From: Asterias rubens
Lineage: Eukaryota; Echinodermata; Asteroidea; Forcipulatida; Asteriidae
Direction of reading: 5' to 3'
NCBI RefSeq assembly: GCF_902459465.1
Contig: NC_047082.1
Span: 10,538,545 to 10,602,544 of the forward strand
Length of the DNA stretch: 64,000 nt
In this document: positions 23,216-34,760 of the stretch, one piece after another
Layout: every line of letters begins with the position of its first letter
Numbering within the stretch: position 1 is the first letter of the stretch
The notes under the pieces: model-generated
The model's database searches: none
What the model saw: the letters and a program-made list of their open reading frames with translations, nothing else
Told to the model about the DNA's origin: nothing
Translations under genes and position numbers: made by a program

Positions 23216-26200
23216 TTGTTTGGTTGCAATCTTGAATGTTATGCGTCCGATTATAAAGTGCAACGCACTTGTGTGTTGTGTTTCCCACAGCTCCCTTGTT
23301 GATGTTAGTCGAATGTTAATGTTAGTCGAATTCTTGCCTGCTGTTTCTCCGACAAGCGACAGACCGACTGGATGTGCATGCCTGGTTTTCTCAGGGATGT
23401 TATTATTAAAGGTGTAGAATCAGTCATGTCAGTGCTACAATAAAAAGGTGTTTTTTCTCTTAAAAGGGATTGGTAACCACTCTTTAAATAAATGCCACTA
23501 CAATCTTTTTATTAGGACTGCAAGCCTACATTATCTCTCGATAGAACATGTAGAATGGACAAATTTGAGCAATTATGCTCTGATCGTCTTCTGGAGAAAG
23601 CTGGACTCTGATTCTGCATGCTGCCTACATGTACACTGATGATGCGGATTAGCTTGGTGATGCACAAAGTAAAAATATTTTCAACTTTTGATTTACTGTA
23701 TGTGGGTTTTTTTCCGGGTACTTTCAGCAGAACCAGGGAGAGTTTTCAGCTCTGCTTACATGTTGAAATCAAACCACAGGGTGGAAGGATAAATAGTATA
23801 TAGCCTCTTAAGTCATGCTTTTGGTTGAAATGAGTTCCAACATTCATGATCGCTATAAAAAAAAAAAAAATGCAGGGAGGGGAACTCAGTAGAGATGATG
23901 GCTGCATGATAAGGGGCCCGAGTGCACAGCTTATCTTTAATGAACCGGCTCAGTTGTGGGTACGAAGAGAACGTGATTAATAATGCCAGCAGCGGCTATA
24001 GAGGCTCAGGCCGTATTGTTGGATGGTTATGATGGCGTTTTGAAAGGTGCAATTATTGATATTGGAAACGCTTCTAGCGATTAGACTCGGTGGGATCATA
24101 AAAATAATCTTATCTCATATTTGCGCTGGATTAGTACACGCTGTGGTGCTGCTCGGTGGTTCGTTAGAAAGGGCGTGGATTCTTTATGGTTGCTGGGATT
24201 ATTGTAAAGAAAATATTGAATCTCGTTGCAAATAATTGACTATTTTCAAACCCACTTTGAGTATAAAACGCAGAAGATGACATTGAACGAATGTGAACAT
24301 TCCTGAAAAATAGCCGCTTGCGGGTGTGGATCCCCCCTTATTCAAGACCGGAAACCTCTCAGATGTTACACGTTTACACTACAACATGTATCACAATACA
24401 ACACTACAGGTTTGAACAAAAGTTGGATTACATTTCTTTCTCGCTTTGGAAACTGCTAAACTTCATGAAAAATCACATGCCTGTTTTTAACACTGTTGAC
24501 CGACTTTAAATCAGAGAACTTGCAAGCATGGGAGTTAAATTTATGTTCTGTTTGGAAATGACCTGGACAAAATTAACATACATTGTACACACAATTTATA
24601 CAATTGTAGCATTGATCTTAATAATTGGTTTCACCTTTGAAGACCAGACTGAACAGGAATTTAAAGAATTTACACCCAAAAAGTGGACACTAGTCCACAA
24701 AATCAATTCATTTAGAGATGATTTAATTTAAAAAGCAAGGGACACTAAATAATTGTTAGAGCCTTCAAATTCAACTCAATAACCATTATTGGCACTACTG
24801 CTACTACCAGACTACAGGTACTATTCAAGAATACATTCCAAGCCTAATTGTACAATACATGGCTCATTGAGCAAGTTAGCCCCCCCCCCCCCTAATATCA
24901 TTGGAGCTTACCCTACATTGTTCAGCGTACACACACTATCATAGCTTACACTAGCACACATTGTGCGCCTGTATACCATGTGTACAGTGGAGTGTGTACA
25001 AATATTTGGCCGAGGATATAAATTTTAATTTCATTCTGCAGCGCTAATAAATCTAGTTTTCATAGTGTTGACTCGACAGCAATCACACCGTGGTGCAATA
25101 GCCTGTTATGATAAAAAAGAAAATCCATAGTGCATCATGTAATGCACACATAATAAGATCAATGGGTGAACACGATCTATATTCAGGTTGAGCGTACGCT
25201 ACACGTACTACGTATAGTCATTGATTGACTGAATAGAGATAGGTTCACATTTAATACAGCTGTAAGCAGAGTCCCCCTCCCCCTCCCCTACCATTTATGT
25301 CAATGTTATGGGGCCCAGCTTGATCATTCTGATGACAACTTTGCTAAAAATGTTTTTACAATAGCCGTCTTCATGCAAGGAGTCAAATTTTAAGGAGTTT
25401 ACAATAAAAAAAATTGTTCTCATTTGGTGACATACTTAAAACATGTAAAATGTAGAACATGGTCTACATGTGTCATGTACATGTATTGTATTGTATTGCA
25501 ATGCATGTATTGTATTTATTATCCCAACCAACGATAAACAAATGTAGCAACTCTAAACTACAGTGCGTTCAATGTGAAGGAAATTATAATTTTTTTATAG
25601 CTAAAATGGTAATGATTTTGTACTGTATAAAAAAAAATATTTAAACAAGGAAATGAGTTGACATTGTGGCATTTTATAGGCCTAATGCATTTTTTTGTTG
25701 GGTTGCTACTAGAACAATATGTCACAAGTGGAGTTTGTGTGATTCTCAGTGATTTTATTTTGCAGAAAGAGGTTGGATGCAGTTGACCAACAACGAATGG
25801 TTAGCTCAAAATTACTACACTTTGTTCAATGAGGAAAAAAGCAATATAAACCTTCAGAATCGGGACATGATCATAGGTTCACCCATTCAGTGCCGACCAC
25901 AACTACTTTAATTCACAAAAAGTCTACAAACTGTCAAACAATTTTGGAGTTGGCCTAATAAGTTTAAACCAGACATTCAGATTCGGCACTTTTCAATAAC
26001 TCATTGTACAAACAGCTAGCTGGAAGGGAACAGTGAAAAACTGCTTAGTTCGAAGGCAGTCTCCTACCAAAATCAGTAGCAAAACAATGAGTTGATAAAG
26101 CTTCGCCGCTCGCGCCTTTCTTTTTTCATGCGTGACATTTTGGGGGTGCCGCCGCCGCGTGCACCTTGACTAAAAGCTAGCATTATCCATGAAGCCCGGG

Positions 26201-27137
26201 TCATACTTCAACGACGAATGATTAGCAACAGTGCAAGTTTTTTGCTCAATGATTACACACAGCAGTGTGGACAACACTTCAAACGAACAAGAAAGAAGGC
26301 TGCCTGCGCCGCTCTTATAACATGATTTAGAATGGTGATCTCCATATTACGTGTGTCTGTGGCTGAAAACATTCTACCTCCAACTTTCTACCTCCATCCA
26401 TGCTCCAACCATGGAGGAAGGAAGAGAAGGATCGAGTTTGAACGACCCGCAAAACTGCAGAGTAACCAAAGAATACCCTGACAATGCCCCTGTCTGGCCA
26501 GTGGAAAAAGATAGGAGACCTCCAGCTGGACGGCCGATTAACGAGTAGGATTAGATCTCTTTGTACAGAAGGTGTGGTACCACCACTCTGCACCGGGGCC
26601 TTCGTGTAAAGTTGAATCATTGGAGACAAGAAATTGTGAATATACTCGTTTTCATTTACCGTTTGTGGTGTTTACATGGAAATATCATAGCATATTTTTA
26701 CATTTTTTGCGACTTTCCTGTCACTTGCGTGGTTGGTGTTCAATTGTGTTTTTCGATTTGGTGGGCGAAAGTGTACACAAATTTGATCAGGTCTCAAAAA
26801 AGTAGTTTTTTCTTTGTATATCCATACAAAATACGGCACCATAGTTGAGTGAAGAACCAAGTACAAGTGCGCACGCGCTAACTCACATACGCCAGGTCGC
26901 CCATTGTTTGTATAAGGTACATGTATGTTGGTGATTACGAGGTGTCATTAAACGACTGCGGTACCACAGGTTCGGCTTTTGAAGTCCCTTCGTTCGAGCT
27001 CCTTAGTTCCTTCCTCCATGCTTCAACCAACCACAAGCACCCGCCAGACCCACACAAGGCGACATGAACAACAAACAAGCAAAGACACCTTTTCACTCTT
27101 ATTTTTTTTTTAAACAATAATTGATTGTAATGCTCTA
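23216..27137. other. No gene recognised
   Basis: Frames such as the one at 24528-24731 (a hydrophobic stretch, VHTIYTIVALILIIGFTF) and those at 26350-26850 have no supporting splice or homology signals. Homopolymers include A13 at about 23858 and C12 at about 24880. A partial MITE end with the AAGCCCGG sequence is at about 26193. Confidence 0.4.
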
Positions 27138-27236
27138 GGATAACTTTCCGTATGGCGCCACCACCTTTTCACTAATTTTTACAAAAAGGGATATCTTTCA
27201 ATGGCATGATGAAGAAGTGGTGGCGCCATCTGGAAT
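27138..27236. mobile_element. MITE with TTCCGTATGGCGCCACCAC ends, copy 1
   Basis: GGATAACTTTCCGTATGGCG and the complementary GTGGTGGCGCCAT pair around CTAATTTTTACAAAAAGGGA. The second copy is at 39288-39436. Confidence 0.82.
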
Positions 27237-28246
27237 CAAGCAGAACCAACTAAAGATTTATTATTGTTCAGTTTAAAACAAATGTTTTAATTATGTTTTT
27301 GTCAATTCAGACTCAGGGTCAGGGGGACTCAGAGGAACAGTTACAAAATAAATTGTATGTATGTATTATTTATTACTCGTCAATACTTTTAAAAACTAAC
27401 AATTGTAACTCGTCACTCGTAATGTATGCAGAAGAAAACAAGCATAGAATAGAATAGAGCAAAATGCAAGTACACAAACTACAAGTTAGTTCAATGCCCA
27501 CAACCGATATTCGTTTGGACTCTTTCTGTTCCTTGCTCTATGGTTCGGGCAAGGGCCCATCCCAGGATCACACCCCATCAAGAGAGCAAGGGACCGAACC
27601 AAGTCGACCCGATAAAAGGCCCGCCCCATCCTTCAACATTCACACCGTGTATTGCAATTTATAAAGCACGGTCGAAAACATTCTTTCCCCCGGCCCCCCG
27701 CCAGCTTTCATTTGCTTACCCATAGCGCCTCTCGGGGATTCGGTCACCTCTGGCATTACTCAGTCGTATCTCTATGAATTCCTCCAACAGGCAGACCACT
27801 TTTTGGAACAAAATATCTCTGGATAAGTGCTCAGTTCGTCTGTCAAAATCCGTGCATAATTTTGTCCAAGGTTGACTTTTACTACTACACTGTTTGTGCT
27901 TGTGCGACTAGAAAACGCTCGCTCCCTTCATCCGTCCGTGCATAAACATTGCATTACAGATTGATTATGGGCAAGCAAAGTCAGCGACACTTTCTAGTCA
28001 TAGCGCCCCCTATTGTCAGGTTTTTGTTATGTTTTATGTTTTATTTATTTTTACAAATTAATAATCTGCCGAGATCGATTTTATTGTCATACGCGAGCGC
28101 ACTTATTAGATCAACGCATAATGTAGAAATTGGTCTGATTGCTTTAACCAAAATCAATTAATTATTACAATAACTAAAACACGTGTATTTACAGAGCTGC
28201 CCAAATATTGCTCTTGGAGAAATAAAAGGCACAATGTTCTTATTTA
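27237..28246. other. No gene recognised
   Basis: AT-rich flanks with a more GC-rich middle (27500-27950). The open frames there (60-70 codons) overlap each other in different phases and lack any family motif. Confidence 0.35.
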
Positions 28247-28660
28247 GACAGGGCTATTCCCCTGATTGGGACAACGTTTTCTAAAACCAGCAGGACTATG
28301 ACAAATTCCCACTTGGTGTTTCACCAGTCCCGTACATAAAGTAAAAACAATCTGTGAAATTTGCTGGGCTCAAATGGTCATCGAAGTTTCAAGAAAAAAA
28401 ATTAAGACAAGCACCATTATTGAACAATGTTTGCTTCCATAGATGCCTGCAAAAGATCTCAGGCCTGAAAGTGAAGTCTTTCTCAGATTCAAATATTATA
28501 GGGGGTGCAAAATAATAAGTTCTTTCTCAAAACTTCGTTTTCAGAGGGAGCCGCTTCTTACAATTATTTATCAACAGCTCTTTATTTGCTCGTTACCAAG
28601 TAATTTCCTATGTTAAAAATATAACAGTTTGAGTAATTTACGAAACGTATGCAGTGACTT
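28247..28660 (+). mobile_element. Highly diverged FA-related element
   Basis: GGGCTCAAATGGTCATCGAA, TTTTCAGAGGGAGCCGCTTC and TTTATTTGCTCGTTACCAAG follow the order of FA landmarks, but the ends have decayed. Confidence 0.6.
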
Positions 28661-28817
28661 TCTTTGCCCCCCCCCCTATTCAACAATAATATTTTCGATC
28701 TGCAATGAGCACCTTTTTTTGTGAAAATTCGAAATAGCGGACCGTGTTCTGTAATTAAATTACACAAAATACTACAATTAATTGACGGGATAAAATAATA
28801 TGTGAATTTTGTATTAA

Positions 28818-29245
28818 CCTTCCGCACAGGTAGTAATTAAAAGCAGGGCATCTCTTTTTACAACTGAGAAGTCACCAAAAATCTACTCCAAGGCAGAAAT
28901 AGTAAGATGTTTTCAAAAGAACATAAAACTACCCAGCAAGATCGAGAGTCCAAGATAGATTTGCTGCAAGACAATCAAAGAGAGCATAGCTCTCTTGTCC
29001 GAGTGGTGGCAATTTCGCATTTTCACTCTTTTGAGAGTGAAAATCAATCTGAATCACTTTTTCTGAGTGAAATTGGACTGAACTTCACTCTAAATCGAGT
29101 TGAAAATACCTGCCTTTTCACTCTTAAAAGAGTTGTCTGCCATGTGGCTCTTTGCGAGAGTGGTATGGCGGACAAAACGAGTGTTTTTCACTCTTTTACA
29201 TTAAGAGAGTACATTAATACATCACCATGCAATGCCTCAAAATCT
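28818..29245 (+). mobile_element. Putative Penelope-like fragment with an inserted palindrome cluster
   Basis: GTAATTAAAAGCAGGGCATC, AACTGAGAAGTCACC and CTACTCCAAGGCAG correspond to 8580-8680. The element's ATCACCATGCAATGCCTCAA motif reappears at about 29221. Between them lie repeated half-palindromes TTTTCACTCTTTT / GAGAGTGAAAA (about 29010-29200). Confidence 0.4.
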
Positions 29246-30027
29246 GAAATTCTTTTATAATAATATTTCCAACCATAAAACAAACGCTTTTTTGATGAAT
29301 AATTACGGAAGATATTTAAGAAGCACATTAGGATTTATTGTATTAATTAAAATAAATTGTTTTTTTTTTCAAAACATGGCCCGCTCTTTTATAATTGTTT
29401 TTCTTTTAGAAATGCCGGCAAACCGTCCGCTGGTTGTATTTTTTATTTTATTTTATATATTTTTTTAAAATTAATTACATCCAAATCACCATTACACATA
29501 GGCGTAAGATATACTATTGGTAATTGCTCAGTGTCTTTAAGCTGGTTTTGTTGAATAACTCTTGTAAAGAGTAAAGGGACAATTCCAAACAACAAAATGA
29601 GCGATTTACAGAAGCTAAAAATCAGAGGACCAGTCAAAGAGTCTGTAAAATCCACATCCAAAGCCAAACGAGACTTATTGTCGCCACAATCAAGCTTATT
29701 GTCCTATCCTCCCCCGTAAGACAATTTTATTTTGTACAGTTGACTCTAAAATATCGGCAGAACTGTCTAACTCTGTATTACAGGAGCGTGTTCTTATATG
29801 AGAGGAAAGCACAAACAAAAGAAAAACAACCGCAGAACAAGAGATTTGGGACTTCAGTTTATATTATTCTTTATTTATAAGCAAAAATTCTTTATAACTG
29901 TGCTTTTTATAACGAGGGTTTACTGCACATGAGTTTAAATCAATCATCGGTTATTCATAAGCCATTACAATGTTAAAGTTTGCATCCGGGATTAACAATA
30001 GTATTAATTCCCTATGATTTCTTTTTC
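29246..30027. other. No gene recognised
   Basis: AT-rich. A fragment at about 29508-29545 (ATACTATTGGTAATTGC...GTGTCTTTAAG) resembles fused FA ends. No coding evidence. Confidence 0.35.
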
Positions 30028-30085
30028 ACAGAACTCCGGAAAGTAGAGTATACAGTGCTGACACACATCGGTGTATGGGTAAATC
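30028..30085 (+). mobile_element. S1 SINE tail fragment
   Basis: TTTTCACAGAACTCCGGAAA, AGAGTATACAGTGCTGACAC and ACATCGGTGTATGGGTAAAT match the S1 tail. A second, weaker tail piece is at 30540-30590, on the other side of the FA element. Confidence 0.65.
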
Positions 30086-30129
30086 CAATATGAATATTCT
30101 TTATCACCAATGCAAATTGAACACCTATT

Positions 30130-30487
30130 AAAGACTCTCAGCACTGTTGGTAATTTTCAAAGACCAGTCTTCTCACTGAGTGTATCTCAACATATGCACA
30201 AAAAAAAAAACCTGTGAAAATTTGAGCTCAATTGGTCGTCGAAGTTGCGAGATAACACAGGAAGTCGTGTGCTTTCAGATGCTTGAATTCGAGACCTCAA
30301 AATCTAATTCCGAGGTCTCGAAATCAAATTCGTGGAAAATGACTTCTATCTCGAAAACTAATTCACTTCAGAGGGAGCTGTTTCTCACAATGTTTTATAC
30401 TATCAAGATCTCCCGATTACTCGTAATCAAGAAAGGTTTTTATGCTAATAATTATTTTGAGTAATTACCAATAGTGTCCACTGCCTT
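30130..30487 (+). mobile_element. FA element
   Basis: CTCAGCACTGTTGGTAATTT at the left and ACCAATAGTGTCCACTGCCT at the right, with TGAAAATTTGAGCTCAAT, GAGACCTCAAAATC and its inverted partner. It is inserted within or beside S1 SINE tail sequence. Confidence 0.85.
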
Positions 30488-30654
30488 AAACTATTTTTGT
30501 GTTTAACTATGCACTGATGTGTCTTAAACAGCGCATGAATTGGGAAAGTGAGTATACAGTGTTCCAACGCAGATCGGTGTATCGGTAAAATTATTGTACA
30601 CTGACATTACTTCACTAACTGATATGAAAGTACGTCATCATAATACCTCAACAC

Positions 30655-30903
30655 CAGGGCCCAATTTCATAGAGCTGCTAAACACACAAATTTGCTTAGC
30701 ATGACATGTTTTCTTTGATAACAACAGGTTTACCAAAAACAAATTTAATTTGTTGCATATTGCTTGTTAGTGGTATTCAGCTGTTGTTTGCTTATCCAGA
30801 AAATCGTGTGTAAATAATATGGTTGGTAATCCTGTTTTCATCAAGACAGAAATTTCATGCTAAGCAAATTTTTGTGCTTAGCAGCTCTATGAAATTGGGC
30901 TCC
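30655..30903. mobile_element. MITE with GGGCCCAATTTCATAGAGCT ends
   Basis: GGGCCCAATTTCATAGAGCT with GCTAA...AATTTGCTTAGCATG pairs with CATGCTAAGCAAATTTTTGT and AGCAGCTCTATGAAATTGGG. Related copies are at about 62335-62505 and 63172-63395. Confidence 0.85.
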
Positions 30904-31253
30904 GATCTACAACATTTTTGCACAAGAAAGGCAGAGCCAAATCTGACCAGTTTTCAAAAATCATAATTATGTTAGTCATAATTATTTAATAAAATAATTA
31001 TTGGGTGTTTACTAATATTTATTATAGAAATAAATGAAAACAAAAATATTTCAGTATGAAATTCATAACTTTTTTATATTACTATTATTCTAACTTTTTA
31101 AATACCAAATTGGTTATAGATTTCGAAACATAACACCAACAAAGTAAACACCCAATAATATTGAAGTTGACCAAGATTTATGATTTAAAAACAACATGAC
31201 AACCGACACTCAAAACCCAAGTGAAGCACAAAAAAACATTCTTTCCTGCTCTG

Positions 31254-31286
<33 letters not shown>

Positions 31287-31597
31287 ATTCCCAAGAGAAG
31301 CTATGCCCGTTTTACTAAAAGCACTCATGTTGGTAGCTTTCCATGGAAAGCTAATGCTTAACTGAATCTAAATATCCGAGTAAATTTAACATTCATTACA
31401 ATAGACGTTACTCCTCTTAATAAATAGACATAACTCATGGGCCTGCCCAGAGCTAACAAATTTCACCTAGCACTTCGAGCAAAATACACTGTGCTCAACA
31501 CAGATTTCCCCACGTTGATCAACTTCAGTGAAGATGGCCCACATACATTTATATTAAACATGAATCATTTAGTTCAACCGCTCGCCCTTGGTGGACT

Positions 31598-31728
31598 GAA
31601 TGGGAACGCTCGGTGGCAGCAGACTTACCAGTTAAATGTCCATTAGTTCTGAGCATGCGCACATTACCGAGAACAATGGATTTTACCTGGTAAGTCTGCT
31701 GCCACCAAGTGTCCCAAAAGTCTCCCAC
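31598..31728. mobile_element. MITE, GGCAGCAGAC family, second copy
   Basis: GGTGGCAGCAGACTTACCAG near the left end and CTGGTAAGTCTGCTGCCACC near the right form inverted arms around a short centre. Closely related to 237-378. Confidence 0.85.
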
Positions 31729-31958
31729 TGGATTTAGAGTCCATCACTACAATTGGTGTAGCTACAACACTGCATACGGGACTGCATTTTTGTTTTTGAA
31801 AGGGCAAGGGCACCAAGGCATTTTCTCCTTGGTAAAAGATAACTCTGAGAGAACATTGCAAAATTCTACTGTAGCATACCATGGAGGCAATAAGCCATTT
31901 GCGTTTTAGATTCGAACATTTTCTGGTACAGTGACGAGCTTGATCACACGTTACCACT

Positions 31959-32331
31959 TAAAGGCAGTGGACACTATTGGTAATTAATAGCATAAAACCT
32001 CACTTGGTAACGACTAATGGGGAGAGGTTGGTAGTATAAAACATTGTGAGAAACGGCTCCCTCTGAAGTGATGTAGTTTTTGAGAAAGAAGTAATTTCCA
32101 CGAATTTGATTTTGAGACCTCAAGTTTAGAATTTGAGGTCCCGAAATCAAGCATCTGAAAGCACACAACTTCGTTTGACAAGGGTGTTTTTTTCTTTCAT
32201 TAATATCTCGCAACTTCGACAACCAATTGAGCTCAAATTTTCACAGGTTTGTTATTTTATGCATATGTTGAGATACACCAACTGTGAAGACTAGTCTTTG
32301 ACAATTACCAATAGTGTCCACTGCCTTTAAG
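31959..32331 (-). mobile_element. FA element, inverted
   Basis: AAAGGCAGTGGACACTATTG at the left and AATAGTGTCCACTGCCTTTA at the right: excellent terminal inverted repeats. Full set of family landmarks on the minus strand. Confidence 0.92.
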
Positions 32332-32873
32332 TTTAAATTTGAGACAGTTGCTATGTAACATAATTAGGGGCAAGCTTTTGCTTAGTTACGTAATAGAGGG
32401 TGAATCAGAGATGCCAAGTCCAGATGCCAGCTATGCGTGAGATTTTTCAAAGCTCACCCCCCCCCCAAATTTGCGCTCTGTTTGTATGGCAGCTCAAGTT
32501 GATGATTCTGATAAACTGCGAGCAATCTGAATCGGTAGTGCAAACATTGTAGATTGCATTTTTTGTACACACAAGCGCGATTTGGCAATGCATTGTCGTA
32601 AATTTTTATTTTTTTTTCCCGGTCTGGCCCCAATACGTGAGAAAATGGTTGCTGTGCGTGTGAGCGTGAGACAGAGCCCAAATGCGCGAGTCTCACGCCT
32701 ATTGCGTGAGACTTGGTAGGTCTGGGAACACCAATACACAGATCTGCATGGCACGTTGGTACAAGGGTTTGCTCGTCTGGAGGTTGCTATGCAAAGGCTT
32801 GCCCTGAATAATGTGACATAGCAACTGTCTCTATAGTCAGAGGAATTCAAATCTAAGCGCTACATTGTGACGA
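32332..32873. other. No gene recognised
   Basis: Has repeated words GCGTGAGACT/GCGTGAGA around 32630-32715 and a C9 run at about 32458. Overlapping frames on the minus strand lack domain features. Confidence 0.3.
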
Positions 32874-32946
32874 GCCATTTGTGAGTTAGACTTGAATAAT
32901 GTCTGGTACAATACCAGACATTATTCAAGTCTAACTCACAAATGGC
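32874..32946. repeat. Perfect 73-bp palindrome (35-bp arms, 3-bp loop)
   Basis: GCCATTTGTGAGTTAGACTT continuing to TGTCTGGTA, loop CAA, then the exact complement back to AAGTCTAACTCACAAATGGC. No mismatch. Likely a minimal foldback element or a recently formed inverted duplication. Confidence 0.97.
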
Positions 32947-33085
32947 GCGTTGCCTTTGTTGCCTCTGTGAAGTATCACGCCTTTGAACATGTACAAGTGC
33001 AGTTGACTCTGTCTGGTTTACATGCAAGCTGTGCTGCATTGGCTGGGTATTTTACTCTCGCACATGCATAACACCTGCCACAACA

Positions 33086-33200
33086 ACTCTGCTGAGAAGT
33101 CGTCTTCGTTTGATCGGCCATGTGATAACGTCTCCTCTGTTGCAGAGCTTGATTTAGATTTACAAGAGGCTAAATCTTGTACTCAAGTATGTCCAGTACA
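33086..33200 (+). pseudogene. LINE reverse transcriptase C-terminal scrap (plus strand)
   Basis: From 33086 the plus strand reads LLRSRLRLIGHV, close to the LRWLGHV motif found after the reverse transcriptase domain of CR1/RTE/Jockey-type LINEs, then hits a stop. The same approximately 32-bp sequence occurs inverted at 34536-34565. It is too short to assign a clade. Confidence 0.35.
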
Positions 33201-33211
33201 ATTATATTATA

Positions 33212-34273
33212 AACTGCTCACAAAAAGTAAGGAAACTTTTTTCAATCCAGTATATTTGTTATTATTTAATACTCTCTTTGTATATGGTATATATCATTGC
33301 AAAGCTGAACTGTTCCTCTTCAAAATGATACCACAGTTGCAATGATTACATGTTGCTGGACTTGACCACGTTAATGAGAATGAGACAAAGTCACAAATCA
33401 AATGTGAACAATCAAATTGACACTGTAATTCAAACAAGCAAGACAACTTACTGATCTCGATCCACTTTATTGAGACAAGAAGTTTGGTATAGAGCAAGAC
33501 AACTTACTGATCTTAATACACTTTATTGATACAAGAAGTTCAGTAATGAGTGGATGATCCCGAGGCGTTGATGACAGCCTGGCACCTTCTTCTCATGCTG
33601 CACAAAAGTCTTGTGATGCGCTGATGAGGGATGGCGTTCCATTCTTCATTAAGGAACCTGGTTAGGTCAGCCACAGTTGATGTGTTGGTGGTTCTGGCGC
33701 GGACAGCGAGGCCAAGCTGGTCCCACAGATGTTCCATGGGATTCAGGTCTGGACTGTTAGCGGGCCAATCCATCTGGTGCACCCCAACATTGTTCAGGTA
33801 GTCAGTCACCAGTCGGGCTCGATGGGGGCGAGCGTTGTCATCTTGAAAGATGGCATTTTTGGTCCAAGAGTCTGCAAGTATGGGACTGCAATCGGCTGTA
33901 GAATATTGTCTTGCAAATACCCATCAAACAAGGTGTTTTTCAAGAGATGAGGGTTATTTGTTTCTGATGAGCTCACTGGTGCAAATCTTTGTGTAAACCA
34001 TTAATGGTTCTGAAAAGCTTGATCGGTTTGATAATGGAGCATTACCTATTGACCATTCACAGACAACAGTAATTTTGGCACGTTTGATTTGTGACTTTGC
34101 CTCATTGTTATTCGTGTAACCAAGTTCAGCAACATGTAATCATTGCAAATGTGGTATCATTTTAAAGAGGAACAGTTCAGCTTTGCATTGATATATACCA
34201 TATACAAAGAGAGTAATAAATAATAACAAATATACTGGATTGAAAAAAGTTTCCTTACTTTTTGTGAGCAGTT
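33212..34273 (-). mobile_element. Tc1-family DNA transposon, internally deleted, long terminal inverted repeats
   Basis: The ends are AACTGCTCACAAAAAGTAAG and its complement, flanked by TA on both sides (33210-33211 and 34274-34275), the expected Tc1/mariner target duplication. The inverted repeats run about 200 bp each, including GATACCACA and CAATGATTACATGTTGC stretches. The element is about 1.06 kb and carries only the end of a transposase gene, so it cannot be autonomous. A second copy without any transposase occupies 1-705. Confidence 0.88.
33540..33866 (-). pseudogene. Tc1-like transposase, C-terminal fragment
   Basis: The minus-strand frame from about 33866 includes IFQDDNARPHRARLVTDYLN, then WPANSPDLNPMEHLWDQLG and a basic C-terminus ending STHY. 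The Asp of FQDD and the Glu of PMEHLW are separated by 34 residues, the D34E spacing of Tc1 transposases. The first catalytic Asp and the DNA-binding N-terminus are absent. Upstream of about 33866 the frame shifts and then non-coding element sequence follows. It is non-functional on its own. Confidence 0.85.
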
Positions 34274-34282
34274 TAGTTGACG

Positions 34283-34567
34283 CTACTTGGGCCGAACTTG
34301 GCTCGAGACGTTGTAACCATGGGTTTGTCCAATGTTAGAAATTCGTCTCTGCCATCCAGACAGATCCAGGGCAGCTTGAACAGCTTGATCATGTTGTAGG
34401 TCGATGGCGTTGAGGTCGTCTATAAGCTGTGATATATAGGTGCAGCGGAGGCTTCCACCCTGTCGAAAGGGTTCAGATGGCCGGTTTTGTGGATTTACGA
34501 AAGTAGCGAGAGGCACCTCAGGTCTCCGATAAGCATGGACGATCAAACAAAGACGACTTCTCAGCAA
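34283..34567 (-). pseudogene. LINE reverse transcriptase C-terminal tail fragment (minus strand)
   Basis: The frame reads MLRSRLCLIVHAYRRPEVPL, later TYISQLIDDLNAIDLQHDQA and ALDLSGWQRRI. The pattern TYIxxLxxD...A.xLxxWxxR is the usual tail of CR1/L2/RTE-type LINE proteins. No RT palm motifs are present. It lies just outside the right end of the Tc1 element, so this DNA probably predates that insertion. Confidence 0.42.
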
Positions 34568-34760
34568 AAATTGAGACTGAACCTATTTTGTGCGCACTGA
34601 ATGCAAATTTTGGGCAGCAGTTGAAACATTCTGTGTAGCATTTTGCTCTGCTACAACTGTATACAAGGGAAATCGTTCACTGACACACCTCGGGATGGGG
34701 ATTATCATATCAGACTTTCTGATTTACATTGAAACACAGCGGATTGGTACCCCTAAACCC

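Noticed and set aside
26327..26848. Several frames of 65-100 residues
   Set aside because: Frames on both strands overlap one another. No splice signals or domains were found.
28907..29260. 117-residue plus-strand frame as a gene
   Set aside because: It spans a putative transposon fragment and a cluster of half-palindromes, with no domain features.
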